This document shows positions 18,047 through 26,838 of a stretch of 64,000 nt of DNA, piece after piece. The stretch is from Albibacillus kandeliae (GTDB lineage Bacteria; Pseudomonadota; Alphaproteobacteria; Rhodobacterales; Rhodobacteraceae). Each line of letters begins with the position of its first letter. Within the stretch, counting starts at the first letter, position 1. The notes under the pieces were generated by a model. It made no database searches. It was not told the origin of the DNA and saw only the letters and a program-made list of their open reading frames with translations. Position numbers and translations under genes: made by a program. The DNA lies in assembly GCF_003116585.1 (NCBI RefSeq), contig NZ_QEHM01000007.1, positions 186,001 to 250,000 on the forward strand. The letters are read 5' to 3'.

Positions 18047-18682
18047 GTGAAGCGACAGACTCTCGTTCCGATCGGCATGAGCGGCAACTGCGTCGAGATC
18101 ATCGAGGCGCTGACCGCGGCCTACGAGGTGCCCGCGATCCTCGATGACGGGGAGCAGCATCAGGGGACCAGCTTCGAAGGCGTCCCGATCTTTCCGCTGT
18201 CCCGGGCGACCGACTATCCGAACGCCGAGTTCCTTTGCCTGATCGGCTCGACCAGGAGCTTTCGCGTACGCAAACGACTTATCGATGGGGTAGCGGTACA
18301 ATCGAAGAGATATGCGACCTTTGTCCATCCGGATGCGTCGGTTTCCCGGTTTGCCGAGCTTGGGCTTGGCGCGGTGATTTACTCCGGAGTTCTGGTGACA
18401 TCTAATGCACGAATTGGAAACCATGTGCTGACTCTCCCACGCAGTGTAATTCACCACGATGTCAATATCGGGGATTACTCGCTCGTCGGGACGGGCGTAA
18501 TCCTCGCCGGTGGCGTTCAGGTGGGCGAGAGCTGCTACATCGGCAGCGGCAGCGCGATCCGCGACGGGATCACCATCGGCGAAGGCGCCCTGGTCGGGAT
18601 GGGATCGGTCGTGGTGCGGGATGTGCCGGCCGGGGCCGTCGTGGCGGGCAACCCGGCGCGTCCCGTGAACAGACGGGACTAG
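18047..18682 (+). CDS. NeuD/PglD-like sugar O- or N-acetyltransferase (left-handed beta-helix)
   Basis: 211 residues. GTG start chosen because CAGGAG lies six bases upstream; an in-frame TTG two codons earlier abuts that site. N-terminal Rossmann-like PglD_N domain (PIGMSGNCVEIIEAL), then hexapeptide repeats from about residue 100 (IGNHVLTLPRSVIHHDVNIG, VGTGVILAGGVQVG). The His pair in VIHHDV matches the catalytic His of PglD-type acetyltransferases that use acetyl-CoA. It is convergent with the aminotransferase operon, whose product amino sugar could be its substrate. Confidence 0.85.
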   Translation: MKRQTLVPIGMSGNCVEIIEALTAAYEVPAILDDGEQHQGTSFEGVPIFPLSRATDYPNAEFLCLIGSTRSFRVRKRLIDGVAVQSKRYATFVHPDASVSRFAELGLGAVIYSGVLVTSNARIGNHVLTLPRSVIHHDVNIGDYSLVGTGVILAGGVQVGESCYIGSGSAIRDGITIGEGALVGMGSVVVRDVPAGAVVAGNPARPVNRRD

Positions 18683-18694
18683 CCGGGTTGACTG

Positions 18695-19870
18695 TCAGGA
18701 GTGCACGAGGTGCAACCTGCCGCTTCCATTGAGATCGGACAGGGCGTCTGACAAGGCGGTCAGTACGTCGACCTGCTCTTCCGCGGACATCTGCGCGAAG
18801 ATCGGCAGCAGGATCGTATGGTCACGCGCCGCCTCGGTGTGGGGCAGCGGGAAGGGCAGCGGCACGTCGGCCTGCGCCGGTTCCTGGTGCATGTTCATGA
18901 TCCCGCGCCGCGTTGCGACACCCTGATCGAGCATCGATTGCATCACGTCCTTCTGGTCGAAGTGATCCGACAGCAGGACAGGATAGCTCTGCCAATTCGA
19001 GCGCGCCCATTCCGGCTCGCTTGGCGGGGTGGCGCCCTTAATGTCAGCGAGAGCAACCCGATAGCGGTCGGCCAGCGTTCGCCGGTTGGAGATGATCTTG
19101 GGCAGGCGCTTGAGCTGTTCGCGCCCGATGGACGCCTGAATATCGGTCATACGGTAATTGTAGCCGCGCACCGGATAGCTTTCGAAGATCACCGCGGCGC
19201 TGTCGTGTCGTGCGGTGTCCGACACCGACATGCCGTGCTGACGCAGCAGCCGGAACATCTGGTCGAGCTCCGGCCGGTTCGTCGTCAGCATGCCGCCTTC
19301 GCCGGTCGTGATCACCTTGCGCGGATGGAACGAGAAGCAGACGACATCGCCCAAGGGTCGCCCGATCCGCTGCCACGCGCCGCCGGTCAGGATTTCCGAA
19401 CCGATCGCGCAGGCGGCGTCCTCGATCACGGGCACGCCAAAGCCCTTGGCGATCTCAAGGATCGCGGGGACATTGCAGGGCATCCCCATCTGGTGAACGC
19501 AGAGGATGGCCGTTGTCCGGCTGCTCAGCGCTTCGGCCACGCGGGTCGGGTCGATGTTGAAACCGTCCGGCTCGATGTCGACGAAGACCGGGACCGCGCC
19601 GCATTGGCGAATGGCGTTGGCCCCGGCGATGAAGGAATGGCTGACGGTGATGACTTCGTCGCCCGGTCCGACACCGACCGCTAGCAGGGCGAGATGCAGT
19701 GCAGTGGTGCAGTTCGAAACCGCGCAGGCATGGTCGGCGCCGGTGAAGGCAGCAAACTCCGACTCGAAGGCGGCAACCTGTGGGCCCTGGGACACCCAGC
19801 CCGACATCACCACCCTGCTGGCGGCAATGGCTTCCTCGAGGCCGAGAAGGGGCTTGGCAATTGGTATCAT
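18695..19870 (-). CDS. DegT/DnrJ/EryC1/StrS family sugar aminotransferase
   Basis: 391 residues; start at MIPIAKPLLG, whose ATG shares one base with the upstream epimerase stop (TAATG). PLP enzyme: SNCTTALHLALLA phosphate-binding segment, DAACAIGSE, and the catalytic lysine in CFSFHPRKVITTGEGGML. It puts an amino group on a keto nucleotide sugar. Last gene of the five-gene minus-strand operon. With the convergent PglD-like acetyltransferase it could make an acetamido sugar, but no 4,6-dehydratase is present in the window, so the exact product is open. Confidence 0.88.
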   Translation of the reverse strand: MIPIAKPLLGLEEAIAASRVVMSGWVSQGPQVAAFESEFAAFTGADHACAVSNCTTALHLALLAVGVGPGDEVITVSHSFIAGANAIRQCGAVPVFVDIEPDGFNIDPTRVAEALSSRTTAILCVHQMGMPCNVPAILEIAKGFGVPVIEDAACAIGSEILTGGAWQRIGRPLGDVVCFSFHPRKVITTGEGGMLTTNRPELDQMFRLLRQHGMSVSDTARHDSAAVIFESYPVRGYNYRMTDIQASIGREQLKRLPKIISNRRTLADRYRVALADIKGATPPSEPEWARSNWQSYPVLLSDHFDQKDVMQSMLDQGVATRRGIMNMHQEPAQADVPLPFPLPHTEAARDHTILLPIFAQMSAEEQVDVLTALSDALSDLNGSGRLHLVHS

Positions 19871-20868
19871 TACACGACGTCCTGCAACTCTGGTTTCGCC
19901 TGGGCTGCCAGCCACCATTCGACGAGATCCGCCATGCCCTCCTCGGGCCCGATTTCGGCGGTAAAGCCGAGGTCGCGTGCCGCCGAGGCGCAATCGGCCA
20001 ACCGACGCGGCACCGGATTGACGTTGCGCTCGGGCGCATGTTCGGGCGTGAGGTCGCTGCGGCCCATGGTGCGGGCCAGCAAATGCGCGAGTTCGAGCAG
20101 CGAGGTTTCGGTCTGCGATCCGACATTGTAGACGCGGTCCGTCGCGGTGCTCCGCGCTGCGAGGATATTGGCCCGCGCCACGTCGCGGACGTGGATCAGG
20201 TCCAGCGTCTGCAATCCGTCACCGAAGACCACCGGTCGCAGCCCGGCGGCGAGGCGTTCCATCCAGCGCACCATCACCTCGGTATACTTGCCGTGAAGAT
20301 CCATGTTCGGCCCGTAGACGTTGAAGTAGCGCAGCGCCACGTAGTCGAGCCCGTACATGTCATTGAAGGAACGCAACAATCCTTCGCCAAAGCTCTTCGC
20401 CGCGCCATAGAGGGTGCGGTTGTCATAGGGCGGATCGGTCTCGGGCGTCGGGAAATGCGGGGCAAGTCCATAGATCGAGGCCGACGAGGCCATGATGACC
20501 TTCTGCACCTGACTGCGCACGCAATCCTGCAGCAGATCATAGGTAGCCTGCACCATGACCGAAATCGCCTCGTCCGGTTCAGAGGCGCAGTGGGTGATCC
20601 GCAGGGCGGCCTGATGAAAGACGATGTCGCTGTCGGCGATCAGCCGGGGCATGACGTCGCGGTTGCGGATATCCGTAGTATGCAGCGTCACCCGTCCCGA
20701 GGACATGGCGCTGGCAAGGTTTTGCGGTCGGCCCCGCACCATGTTGTCGACCACGGCGACATGTTCGACCCCGGATTCCAGGAGCTGATCCACGATATGG
20801 GACCCGACGAACCCGCTACCGCCGGTGACGAGGACCCGCGCCCCGCCGAGATTGGTCTGGATCGTCAT
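19870..20868 (-). CDS. NAD-dependent nucleotide-sugar epimerase/dehydratase (extended SDR)
   Basis: 332 residues. GGSGFVGSHIVDQL cofactor motif, SSASIYG and YGAAK (YxxxK catalytic pair), RYFNVYGPNMD and VFGDGLQTLDLIHV, all typical of UDP-glucose 4-epimerase-like extended SDRs. It could be a C4 epimerase or supply the keto sugar for the adjacent aminotransferase. Overlaps the upstream aminotransferase gene by 4 bp and the downstream one by 1 bp. Confidence 0.87.
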   Translation of the reverse strand: MTIQTNLGGARVLVTGGSGFVGSHIVDQLLESGVEHVAVVDNMVRGRPQNLASAMSSGRVTLHTTDIRNRDVMPRLIADSDIVFHQAALRITHCASEPDEAISVMVQATYDLLQDCVRSQVQKVIMASSASIYGLAPHFPTPETDPPYDNRTLYGAAKSFGEGLLRSFNDMYGLDYVALRYFNVYGPNMDLHGKYTEVMVRWMERLAAGLRPVVFGDGLQTLDLIHVRDVARANILAARSTATDRVYNVGSQTETSLLELAHLLARTMGRSDLTPEHAPERNVNPVPRRLADCASAARDLGFTAEIGPEEGMADLVEWWLAAQAKPELQDVV

Positions 20869-21992
20869 GCGAAAGCCCTCTCGCTGGCCACATCGGATCG
20901 CTCCGCAAGGGCGTTTACGGCAGCCACGACCTGCGCGATCTCGGCCTCGGTCAGTTCCGGGAAGATCGGCAGAGAGAGCGTGCGCGCGGCATAGGCCTCG
21001 GCGAAGGGGAAACTTCCCTTGCCGTTGGCGATGCCCGCGTAGGCAGGCTGGAGATGGACGGGCAGGGGATAGTGGGCATTCGTTGCCACCCCCATCTCGC
21101 CCAGTTCCTGGCGCATCCTGTCGCGGTCATCGCTGGCGATCGCGTAGATGTGGTAGACGTGATCCTCGCCGCTGGTCGGGGCCGGGCGCGGAATATGCGG
21201 CAGCAGGCCATGATCATAGGCGCGGGCGACCTTGCGGCGGGCCGCAGTCCAGGCGTCGAGGTGTTTGAGTTTCACGTCGAGAACCGCGCCCTGGATCGAG
21301 TCCATCCGGTAGTTGTAGCCGCGCAGTGCGTGGATCGAGCGTTCGTACTGGCCCCAGTCCCGGAGGGCACGAAGCCGCGCCGCCAGTTCGGGGTTGTCGG
21401 TGGTGATGGCGCCACCTTCTCCCGCAGCGCCAAGGTTCTTTCCGGGGTAGAAGCTGAAACAGCCCATCTGGCCGAAGGCGCCCGCCCGGATCCCGTTGCG
21501 TCGGGCTCCATGCGCCTGTGCCGCATCCTCGATCAGGGTCAGGCGATTGGCAAAGGCGATCTGGTCGAGCGCGGTCATGTCGGCGAGGCGGCCCTGGAAA
21601 TGGACCGGCAGAATGACTTTGGTCCGCGATGTCACGGCGCGGGCGCATTGCTCGGCGTCCATGGTCCAGGTGTCGGGGTCGATGTCGACCAGCACGGGGG
21701 TCGCGCCGCAGTAGAGGACGGCGGCCACGGTGGCCGCAAAGGTGGTGGGCACCGTGATCACCTCGTCGCCCGGGCCGACGCCGGCTGCGAGCAGCGCAAG
21801 GTGCAGCGCGGCGGTGCCGGTGCTGACCGCGATCGCATGCTTCGTGCCGCAGAAGGCTGCGAAGTTCGCCTCGAAGCACTCGACCGGCTCGCCGAGGATG
21901 TAGTGGCCGCTGCGCAGGGTCGCGAGAACAGCCGCTTCGACATCCGAGGCGATGGTCGCGTATTGCCGCCCGAGATCGAGATATGGGATCAT
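20865..21992 (-). CDS. DegT-family aminotransferase, WbpE/WlbC-like
   Basis: 375 residues. PLP-dependent: STGTAALHLALLAAGVGPG, DAAQAHGA, and catalytic Lys in CFSFYPGKNLGAAGEGGAI. The start MIPYLDLGRQYATI and the HYPLPVHLQPAY segment resemble WbpE/WlbC, which aminate UDP-3-keto-GlcNAcA at C3. The gene lies directly after a WbpB/WlbA-like dehydrogenase and a WbpD-like acetyltransferase, all with 4-bp overlaps, which supports this assignment. Confidence 0.87.
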   Translation of the reverse strand: MIPYLDLGRQYATIASDVEAAVLATLRSGHYILGEPVECFEANFAAFCGTKHAIAVSTGTAALHLALLAAGVGPGDEVITVPTTFAATVAAVLYCGATPVLVDIDPDTWTMDAEQCARAVTSRTKVILPVHFQGRLADMTALDQIAFANRLTLIEDAAQAHGARRNGIRAGAFGQMGCFSFYPGKNLGAAGEGGAITTDNPELAARLRALRDWGQYERSIHALRGYNYRMDSIQGAVLDVKLKHLDAWTAARRKVARAYDHGLLPHIPRPAPTSGEDHVYHIYAIASDDRDRMRQELGEMGVATNAHYPLPVHLQPAYAGIANGKGSFPFAEAYAARTLSLPIFPELTEAEIAQVVAAVNALAERSDVASERAFA

Positions 21993-23008
21993 GATGCTTC
22001 CTTCCGGGTGATAAGGTCGATGGGATGGCCCCGCTGCTGGGTCGAGCGGGCGGCGGCGGCGAGCATTTCGACCACCCGGAGGCCACCTTCCCCATCGGTG
22101 AGCGGGGCGGTTCCGGTGTCGATGGCGCGAACGAATTCCTCGACCTCGCTCAGCAGCGCTTCCTTGCTGGACAGCGCCGGGGCGTACATGTCGCCCAGCC
22201 GATAGGAGACCAGGTGTTCGTAGGGGTTGCCGTTGCAGGTTGCCCCCCGGTCGTAGATCTTCAGCTTTTCGCTGGTTTCCATGTCATCGTAGACCAGCAT
22301 CTTGCGGCTGCCGCCGATCAGGGTCTGCCGGATCTTGACGGGGGCGAGCCAGTTGACGTTCAGGTTCGCCATCGTCCCGCCGCTGTAGTGAACGGTGACA
22401 TGCGCCATGTTTTCTGGGCTGCCGGAGAGAAAGCCCGCCGCGCTCGCCGAGATGGCGACGGGTTGCTGGTCAAGAAGATGATCCATGATCGCGAAGTCAT
22501 GAACGGCGAGGTCCCAGATCACGTTCACGTCGCGCTGGAACAGGCCAAGGTTCACCCGGGTCGAGTCATAGTAGTAGATCTCGCCAAGGTCGCCCTCGCG
22601 CACCAGACGCGAGATGGTCTGGACGGCAGGCGTGTAGACGAAGGTGTGATCCACCATGAGGGTCAGGCCACGGCGCCGCGCCTCGTCGACCAGTTGCACC
22701 GCTTGCGGCACGGTCTGGGTCATCGGCTTCTCGACCAGCACGTGCTTGCCGGCGCACAGCGCCTCGAGCGCCAGCGGAAAGTGGGTGTGGACCGGCGTCG
22801 CGATCATGATCGCGTCGACCTTGCCGTCGCGCAGAAGTTCGGCGAAATCCTCGGTGATGCGCGCCGATGGGTGGCGGATCGCGGCGCGCTGACAGGCCGC
22901 GGGGGATGCGTCGGCAATCATCTCAACGCGGGCGATGCCACTTTCGGCCACGGCCCGGGCCAGATTGGGCCCCCAGTATCCGTAGCCTGCGATGCCTACA
23001 CCGATCAT
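21989..23008 (-). CDS. Gfo/Idh/MocA-family oxidoreductase, WbpB/WlbA-like
   Basis: 339 residues; ATG start overlaps the acetyltransferase stop. N-terminal Rossmann motif GIAGYGYWGPNLARAV, the family EKP motif in HVLVEKPMTQT, then DHTFVYTPAVQTI and NVIWDLAVHDFAIMDHLL in the C-terminal domain. WbpB/WlbA oxidises UDP-GlcNAc-uronic acid at C3 for subsequent amination. The C6 dehydrogenase (WbpA) needed to make that substrate is not in the window. An inositol- or other sugar-specific dehydrogenase is the alternative. Confidence 0.85.
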   Translation of the reverse strand: MIGVGIAGYGYWGPNLARAVAESGIARVEMIADASPAACQRAAIRHPSARITEDFAELLRDGKVDAIMIATPVHTHFPLALEALCAGKHVLVEKPMTQTVPQAVQLVDEARRRGLTLMVDHTFVYTPAVQTISRLVREGDLGEIYYYDSTRVNLGLFQRDVNVIWDLAVHDFAIMDHLLDQQPVAISASAAGFLSGSPENMAHVTVHYSGGTMANLNVNWLAPVKIRQTLIGGSRKMLVYDDMETSEKLKIYDRGATCNGNPYEHLVSYRLGDMYAPALSSKEALLSEVEEFVRAIDTGTAPLTDGEGGLRVVEMLAAAARSTQQRGHPIDLITRKEAS

Positions 23009-23523
23009 GAGAGTTCTCCTACTTGCCGCAGGGGGCCGTTGTCGGACCCTATGTCGTTGCGGGTGTAGCCGACGACGCGGGCGGGAACCCCGGCGACGAT
23101 GGCATGGTCCGGCACGTCGCGGGTCACCACCGCGCCTGCGCCAACCAGCGCGCCGGTGCCGATCTTCAGCCCGGGGAGCACGGTTGCGTTGGTGCCGATG
23201 GAGGCCCGCCGACCGACGTGGGTCGGCTCGCACGACCAGTCGCCCGCGCTCATCATCGAGCCGTCCGGGTTGGTGCTGGCGGGATAACGGTCGTTGGTGA
23301 ACATCACGCCGTGACCGATGAAGACCTCGTCCTCGATCGTGACGCCTTCGCAGAGGAAGCTGTGCGATGAAATCTTGCAGCGGGCCCCGACGATGCACCC
23401 GGCCTGGATCTCGACGAAGGCGCCCACGCGGGTACCGGCGCCGATGGTGCAGCCGTAGAGGTTTGTCAGGTCAGGCTGTACGACGCGCGCATCTGGCGCG
23501 ATCTGGCAATTCGCGATGGGCAA
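23005..23523 (-). CDS. WbpD/WlbB-like N-acetyltransferase (hexapeptide repeat)
   Basis: 172 residues from a TTG with GGGAGACAGGGA just upstream; the same frame opens to another TTG at 23637, so the start is uncertain. Left-handed beta-helix repeats throughout: IGAGTRVGAFVEIQAGCIVG, CEGVTIEDEVFIGHGVMFTN, and VGAGAVVTRDVPDHAIVAG. The family acetylates the C3 amino group of UDP-GlcNAc3NA. First gene of the operon WbpD-WbpB-WbpE-epimerase-aminotransferase. Confidence 0.82.
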   Translation of the reverse strand: MPIANCQIAPDARVVQPDLTNLYGCTIGAGTRVGAFVEIQAGCIVGARCKISSHSFLCEGVTIEDEVFIGHGVMFTNDRYPASTNPDGSMMSAGDWSCEPTHVGRRASIGTNATVLPGLKIGTGALVGAGAVVTRDVPDHAIVAGVPARVVGYTRNDIGSDNGPLRQVGELS

Positions 23524-23704
23524 TGTCCCTGTCTCCCTTCGGCCGCCCTGTCCTTGATGCGGGGCGATGACATGAAGAGAGAGTATTGGGATGGCGCAAT
23601 TGCGAAAGCGTCCGATCGGATTCCCGTGATCATCCAAAGGGACAATCTATTGCGCGGGATTGGCTAGATGGAGCGCTGTCAGTGTTTTCCGATGGATACG
23701 GGAC

Positions 23705-23730
23705 GGCCCGGCCGCTTGCGCAGCCGGGCC
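23705..23730 (-). terminator. GC-rich hairpin after the beta-helix gene
   Basis: Perfect inverted repeat GGCCCGGC (23705-23712) and GCCGGGCC (23723-23730) with a 10-base loop, 11 bases past the stop of the beta-helix gene. No U-tract follows on the minus strand, so termination strength is uncertain. Confidence 0.5.
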
Positions 23731-23740
23731 GGGACCTACC

Positions 23741-26092
23741 TCAGTAGGGGGTCAGATCGTAGGAGGTACCTTCGATCGCACCGAGTTCGAAGCCGACGAA
23801 GCCGACGTCTTCCATCCGGTGGTTCAGTTCGGAGTCGAGCGAGCGCTCTTCGCGGACACGCAGGGTCACGGAGTCCTCGTCGAGGTCGAGCAGCTGCACA
23901 GTGGCCGTGTCGCGACCATTGGTCGTCTGCATGCCGGTCGCGAAGGCGAAGGCATCGGCCGTGAAGGTTCCGTCAAAGCTGAGCTCGGTGGCCTGGTGAT
24001 TGACCGCGTCACCCGTCGAACCGGCAAGAGCCCCGTCCGTCGCGTTGCCACCCTCTTCGACCGCGATCCAGTTGAAGTCGGTCGCGGCGATCTTGCCGTC
24101 CTTGGCTTCTTGCTGGAACAGGCGTGCCTTGAAGCCGTTGGACGTCACGTTGTTGATGCGCTCGGTCACGGCGATGTCGTTCATGTCGCCGATCGACTGG
24201 CCGATGACGACCGGAGCATCGTCGAAGGCGCCATCGTCGAATCTGATGGACTCGAAGCGGTTGCCGATGGAGTCCGAACCCGCGCTGATGGTGCGGCCGT
24301 CGGCCAGAACATGCGTCCCGCTTTCGATCGCGATCCAGCTGATGCTTTCGGCAACGTGGGTCCCGTCGAGGTAGTCCCACTCGTCGATCTGGAAGTCGAA
24401 CCCGGTGCTGGTCACGTTCTGGATCTGCACAGTGTAGGGTTGGCTTCCGTTGGCGCTGAACCCGCCCATGACCACCGAGGGGTTGTCGAGGGCATTCTCG
24501 AAGGTGACATGGTGCCAAGTGCCGGCATCCGACTGGTCCTGCACCACCACGCCGGCCTCACCGATCACCGAAGAACCGCCGCCCGGCGTCGTTGCATCCG
24601 CCTCGACGTTGATCGCGACCTGTGCGGTATCGGTGCCGCCCTTGCCGTCCGACACGGTGTAGCGGAAGCTGGCGTCGCCCGAGTAGTCGGCATTCGGGGT
24701 AAAGCGGATGGTGTTGCTGTCCACCATGGTCACGGTGCCGTTCTGTGCACCCCGCACACCGGTGATCGACAGCGAGTCGCCGTCGGCATCGGTATCGTTG
24801 GCCAGCAGCTGGGACGCCTTGATGGTGATCGCGGCGCCCTCGGAGGTGGAGAAGCCGCTGTCGTTCACTGCATCCGGAGCCTGGTTGCTGGGCGTGGTCG
24901 GAGCCGCGCCGTCACCGCTTTCGTAGGCGCCGATGTCAACCTGGCCATCTTCGCGCGAACCGCCGTCGAGGTCGGTAGAGGCGAGACCGTATTCATCGGT
25001 GCCCGCGTCGATCGCTGCGGAATCCGAACCGAGGCGGAAGTCGCCCGGGGCGCCGACAAACTCGGGGTTCACACCCAGCAGGTTGCCGTCCGACGCGCTC
25101 GGCATCGCATTGCCGCCATCGGTGCGGACCGACGCCTGACCGTCAACGCCGTTGTAGGTCAGGTTGTTCGACCAGACGACGTTCTCGTTCTTGTAGCCAC
25201 CATAGGAGGTGTTATCGAGCGCGCGGTTGTCGGAGTCGATGGAGGGATCGGCCACCGCGATGTTGTTGACGAAGGTGTTGTTGCTCGACTGCGAGTTGCT
25301 GATTTCGCCCCGCCAGGTCCCGGTGTTCTGAAGGTCCTGGTTGTTGTGGTAGGCGGTGTTGCCGCGCACGGTGACGTTGTCGCTCCAGGTCACCTGGATG
25401 CCCTTGCCGCCGTTTTCGTAGACCAGGTTGTTCTCGACCAGCGTGGGGTAGGTGTAGCTGGGATAGCCGCTGGCTTGCGTGTGCTGGAAGTCGTCGATGA
25501 TGATGCCGTTGCCGTCGGTGTGCTGGCCCGACTCGGTCACGTTGTCATACGAGATGTTGTTCCGGATGATCGTCCGGAAGCCTTCGGTCGTGGTGTCGCC
25601 GGTGATGTTCCGGTTCTCGTAGACCGAGATGCCGGAGAACCAGTTGCTCGACGCGTTGCTGTAGGTGGTGTTGCCTTCGATCAGGTAGAACTCGCCGTAG
25701 ATGGCCGAGAGCCCGGAGGCGCCGTTGTCGTGCGAGATGTTGTTCAGCAGGGAGATGTGATGCGAGTTCTTCGCCTCGATCCCGTGGTAGGAGCTGCCGC
25801 TGATGTCGAAACCATCGATGGTGATGTAGCTGCCCTCGATGGTGAAGCCGTTACCGGAGCTTCCGGGCATGATTTTCGCTCCGCCGGGAACTTCCGAACG
25901 GATGGTGATATCACCTGCGGCGGAGCCGTCGATGCCGACATAGACGCTCTCCCGATAGGTGCCGGATTTGACCACGACTTCGTCGCCCGGACGTAGCCCG
26001 GAATTGACGGCCTGGGTGATGGAGGAAAACGGGGAACTTGCGCTGCCATTCCCGCTGTTCGTGCCTGTTGTCGAAACGTAGTAAGTTGCCAT
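23741..26092 (-). CDS. Right-handed parallel beta-helix protein with cadherin-like domain and three C-terminal repeats
   Basis: 783 residues from MATYYVSTTGTNSGNG, the usual beginning of this family; the frame stays open to 26617 but that part looks non-coding. About residues 1-390 carry repeated N-N-I/G pectate-lyase-type turns (GIEAKNSHHISLLNNISHDN, VENNLVYENGGKGIQV). A cadherin-like/VCBS domain with Ca-type DTDADGDS covers about 400-495. The last ~270 residues hold three similar ~90-residue units (ISWIAIESGTH, FNWIAVEEGG, VGFVGFELG). No N-terminal signal peptide, so export by a type I or other route is likely. Its place in the locus suggests an enzyme acting on, or a protein bound to, the exopolysaccharide; catalytic activity is not established. 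Confidence 0.8.
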   Translation of the reverse strand: MATYYVSTTGTNSGNGSASSPFSSITQAVNSGLRPGDEVVVKSGTYRESVYVGIDGSAAGDITIRSEVPGGAKIMPGSSGNGFTIEGSYITIDGFDISGSSYHGIEAKNSHHISLLNNISHDNGASGLSAIYGEFYLIEGNTTYSNASSNWFSGISVYENRNITGDTTTEGFRTIIRNNISYDNVTESGQHTDGNGIIIDDFQHTQASGYPSYTYPTLVENNLVYENGGKGIQVTWSDNVTVRGNTAYHNNQDLQNTGTWRGEISNSQSSNNTFVNNIAVADPSIDSDNRALDNTSYGGYKNENVVWSNNLTYNGVDGQASVRTDGGNAMPSASDGNLLGVNPEFVGAPGDFRLGSDSAAIDAGTDEYGLASTDLDGGSREDGQVDIGAYESGDGAAPTTPSNQAPDAVNDSGFSTSEGAAITIKASQLLANDTDADGDSLSITGVRGAQNGTVTMVDSNTIRFTPNADYSGDASFRYTVSDGKGGTDTAQVAINVEADATTPGGGSSVIGEAGVVVQDQSDAGTWHHVTFENALDNPSVVMGGFSANGSQPYTVQIQNVTSTGFDFQIDEWDYLDGTHVAESISWIAIESGTHVLADGRTISAGSDSIGNRFESIRFDDGAFDDAPVVIGQSIGDMNDIAVTERINNVTSNGFKARLFQQEAKDGKIAATDFNWIAVEEGGNATDGALAGSTGDAVNHQATELSFDGTFTADAFAFATGMQTTNGRDTATVQLLDLDEDSVTLRVREERSLDSELNHRMEDVGFVGFELGAIEGTSYDLTPY

Positions 26093-26838
26093 TTCTGGTT
26101 TGTCGCTTTCGTTTTTAGGTTGTCCGATTGGACCAGTGGACAGCCTAAGCGATACCAGCGGCGTGATTCCCCTAACCAGTTTGGCAACCCCTTTTTGAAA
26201 CACGTCGGGCAACGACCCGCCGACTCGCTCTTCCGGGGTAGCCGCCTGCAAGGGGGCTGCGTTTCGAATTGATGTTTCACTCCAATGAGTTGCGTTGAAA
26301 TTCTCCGACGCCGAAAGATGCGTCACGGCCATCAGCAGAACGAAGATTCCGAGAAGACATGGGCGGAGAATTGCGCACAGAAGGTCGGGAGGACTGTATC
26401 CGCGCGGTTCCGGAGGGCCAAAATCGCCCGAAAAGGACGAAAACGGGGCTACTTCACCCCTCGGAGAGGGGGAGGATTCGCGCCTTTCGTACAATTGCAA
26501 TACCCGCGACCTACGCCTTTTGGTGGAGGCAGGGTGGTCTAGATCTCTCGCCGGGTTTCGTGGTCCCGAACCCGTCGAAGAGACCCGAATTGGGGCTGTT
26601 ACGACGCAATGCGACACGATGCAGAAACTTTGATCCGCGAGCCTTTTCCAGCCCGGTGAACAACCACGAAACCGTCCGAAACGGGTTGCCCGACAGAGGC
26701 TTTCCGACTGGTCAGGAATGCCCTCAGCCAGGGTATGTTCCGAAGGACAATGCGCGCTCTCTCAAGCGCGCCATGTGACTTCCCGAAGTCGTCGACCGAT
26801 TGCTTGAATGCCATGTCCCGTCACCCTTTCGGTTCCTC
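26093..26838. other. Gene-poor region upstream of the beta-helix gene
   Basis: About 750 bases between two minus-strand genes without a convincing gene. The beta-helix frame continues through about half of it and includes a hydrophobic run (LLGIFVLLMAV near 26330), but no good start codon precedes that run. A 71-codon minus-strand frame at 26599-26814 begins with an ATG behind AAGGGTGACGGGAC but matches nothing I know. Probably promoter and leader of the beta-helix gene. Confidence 0.45.

Noticed and set aside
23660-25996. 778-codon plus-strand frame opposite the beta-helix gene
   Set aside because: Mirror image of a repeat-rich gene; low-complexity Val/Gly/Asp pattern and no ribosome site.
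26599-26814. 71-codon minus-strand frame between wecG-like and beta-helix genes
   Set aside because: Starts near a possible ribosome site but codon third positions are not GC-biased like neighbours and it matches no family; left as a note only.
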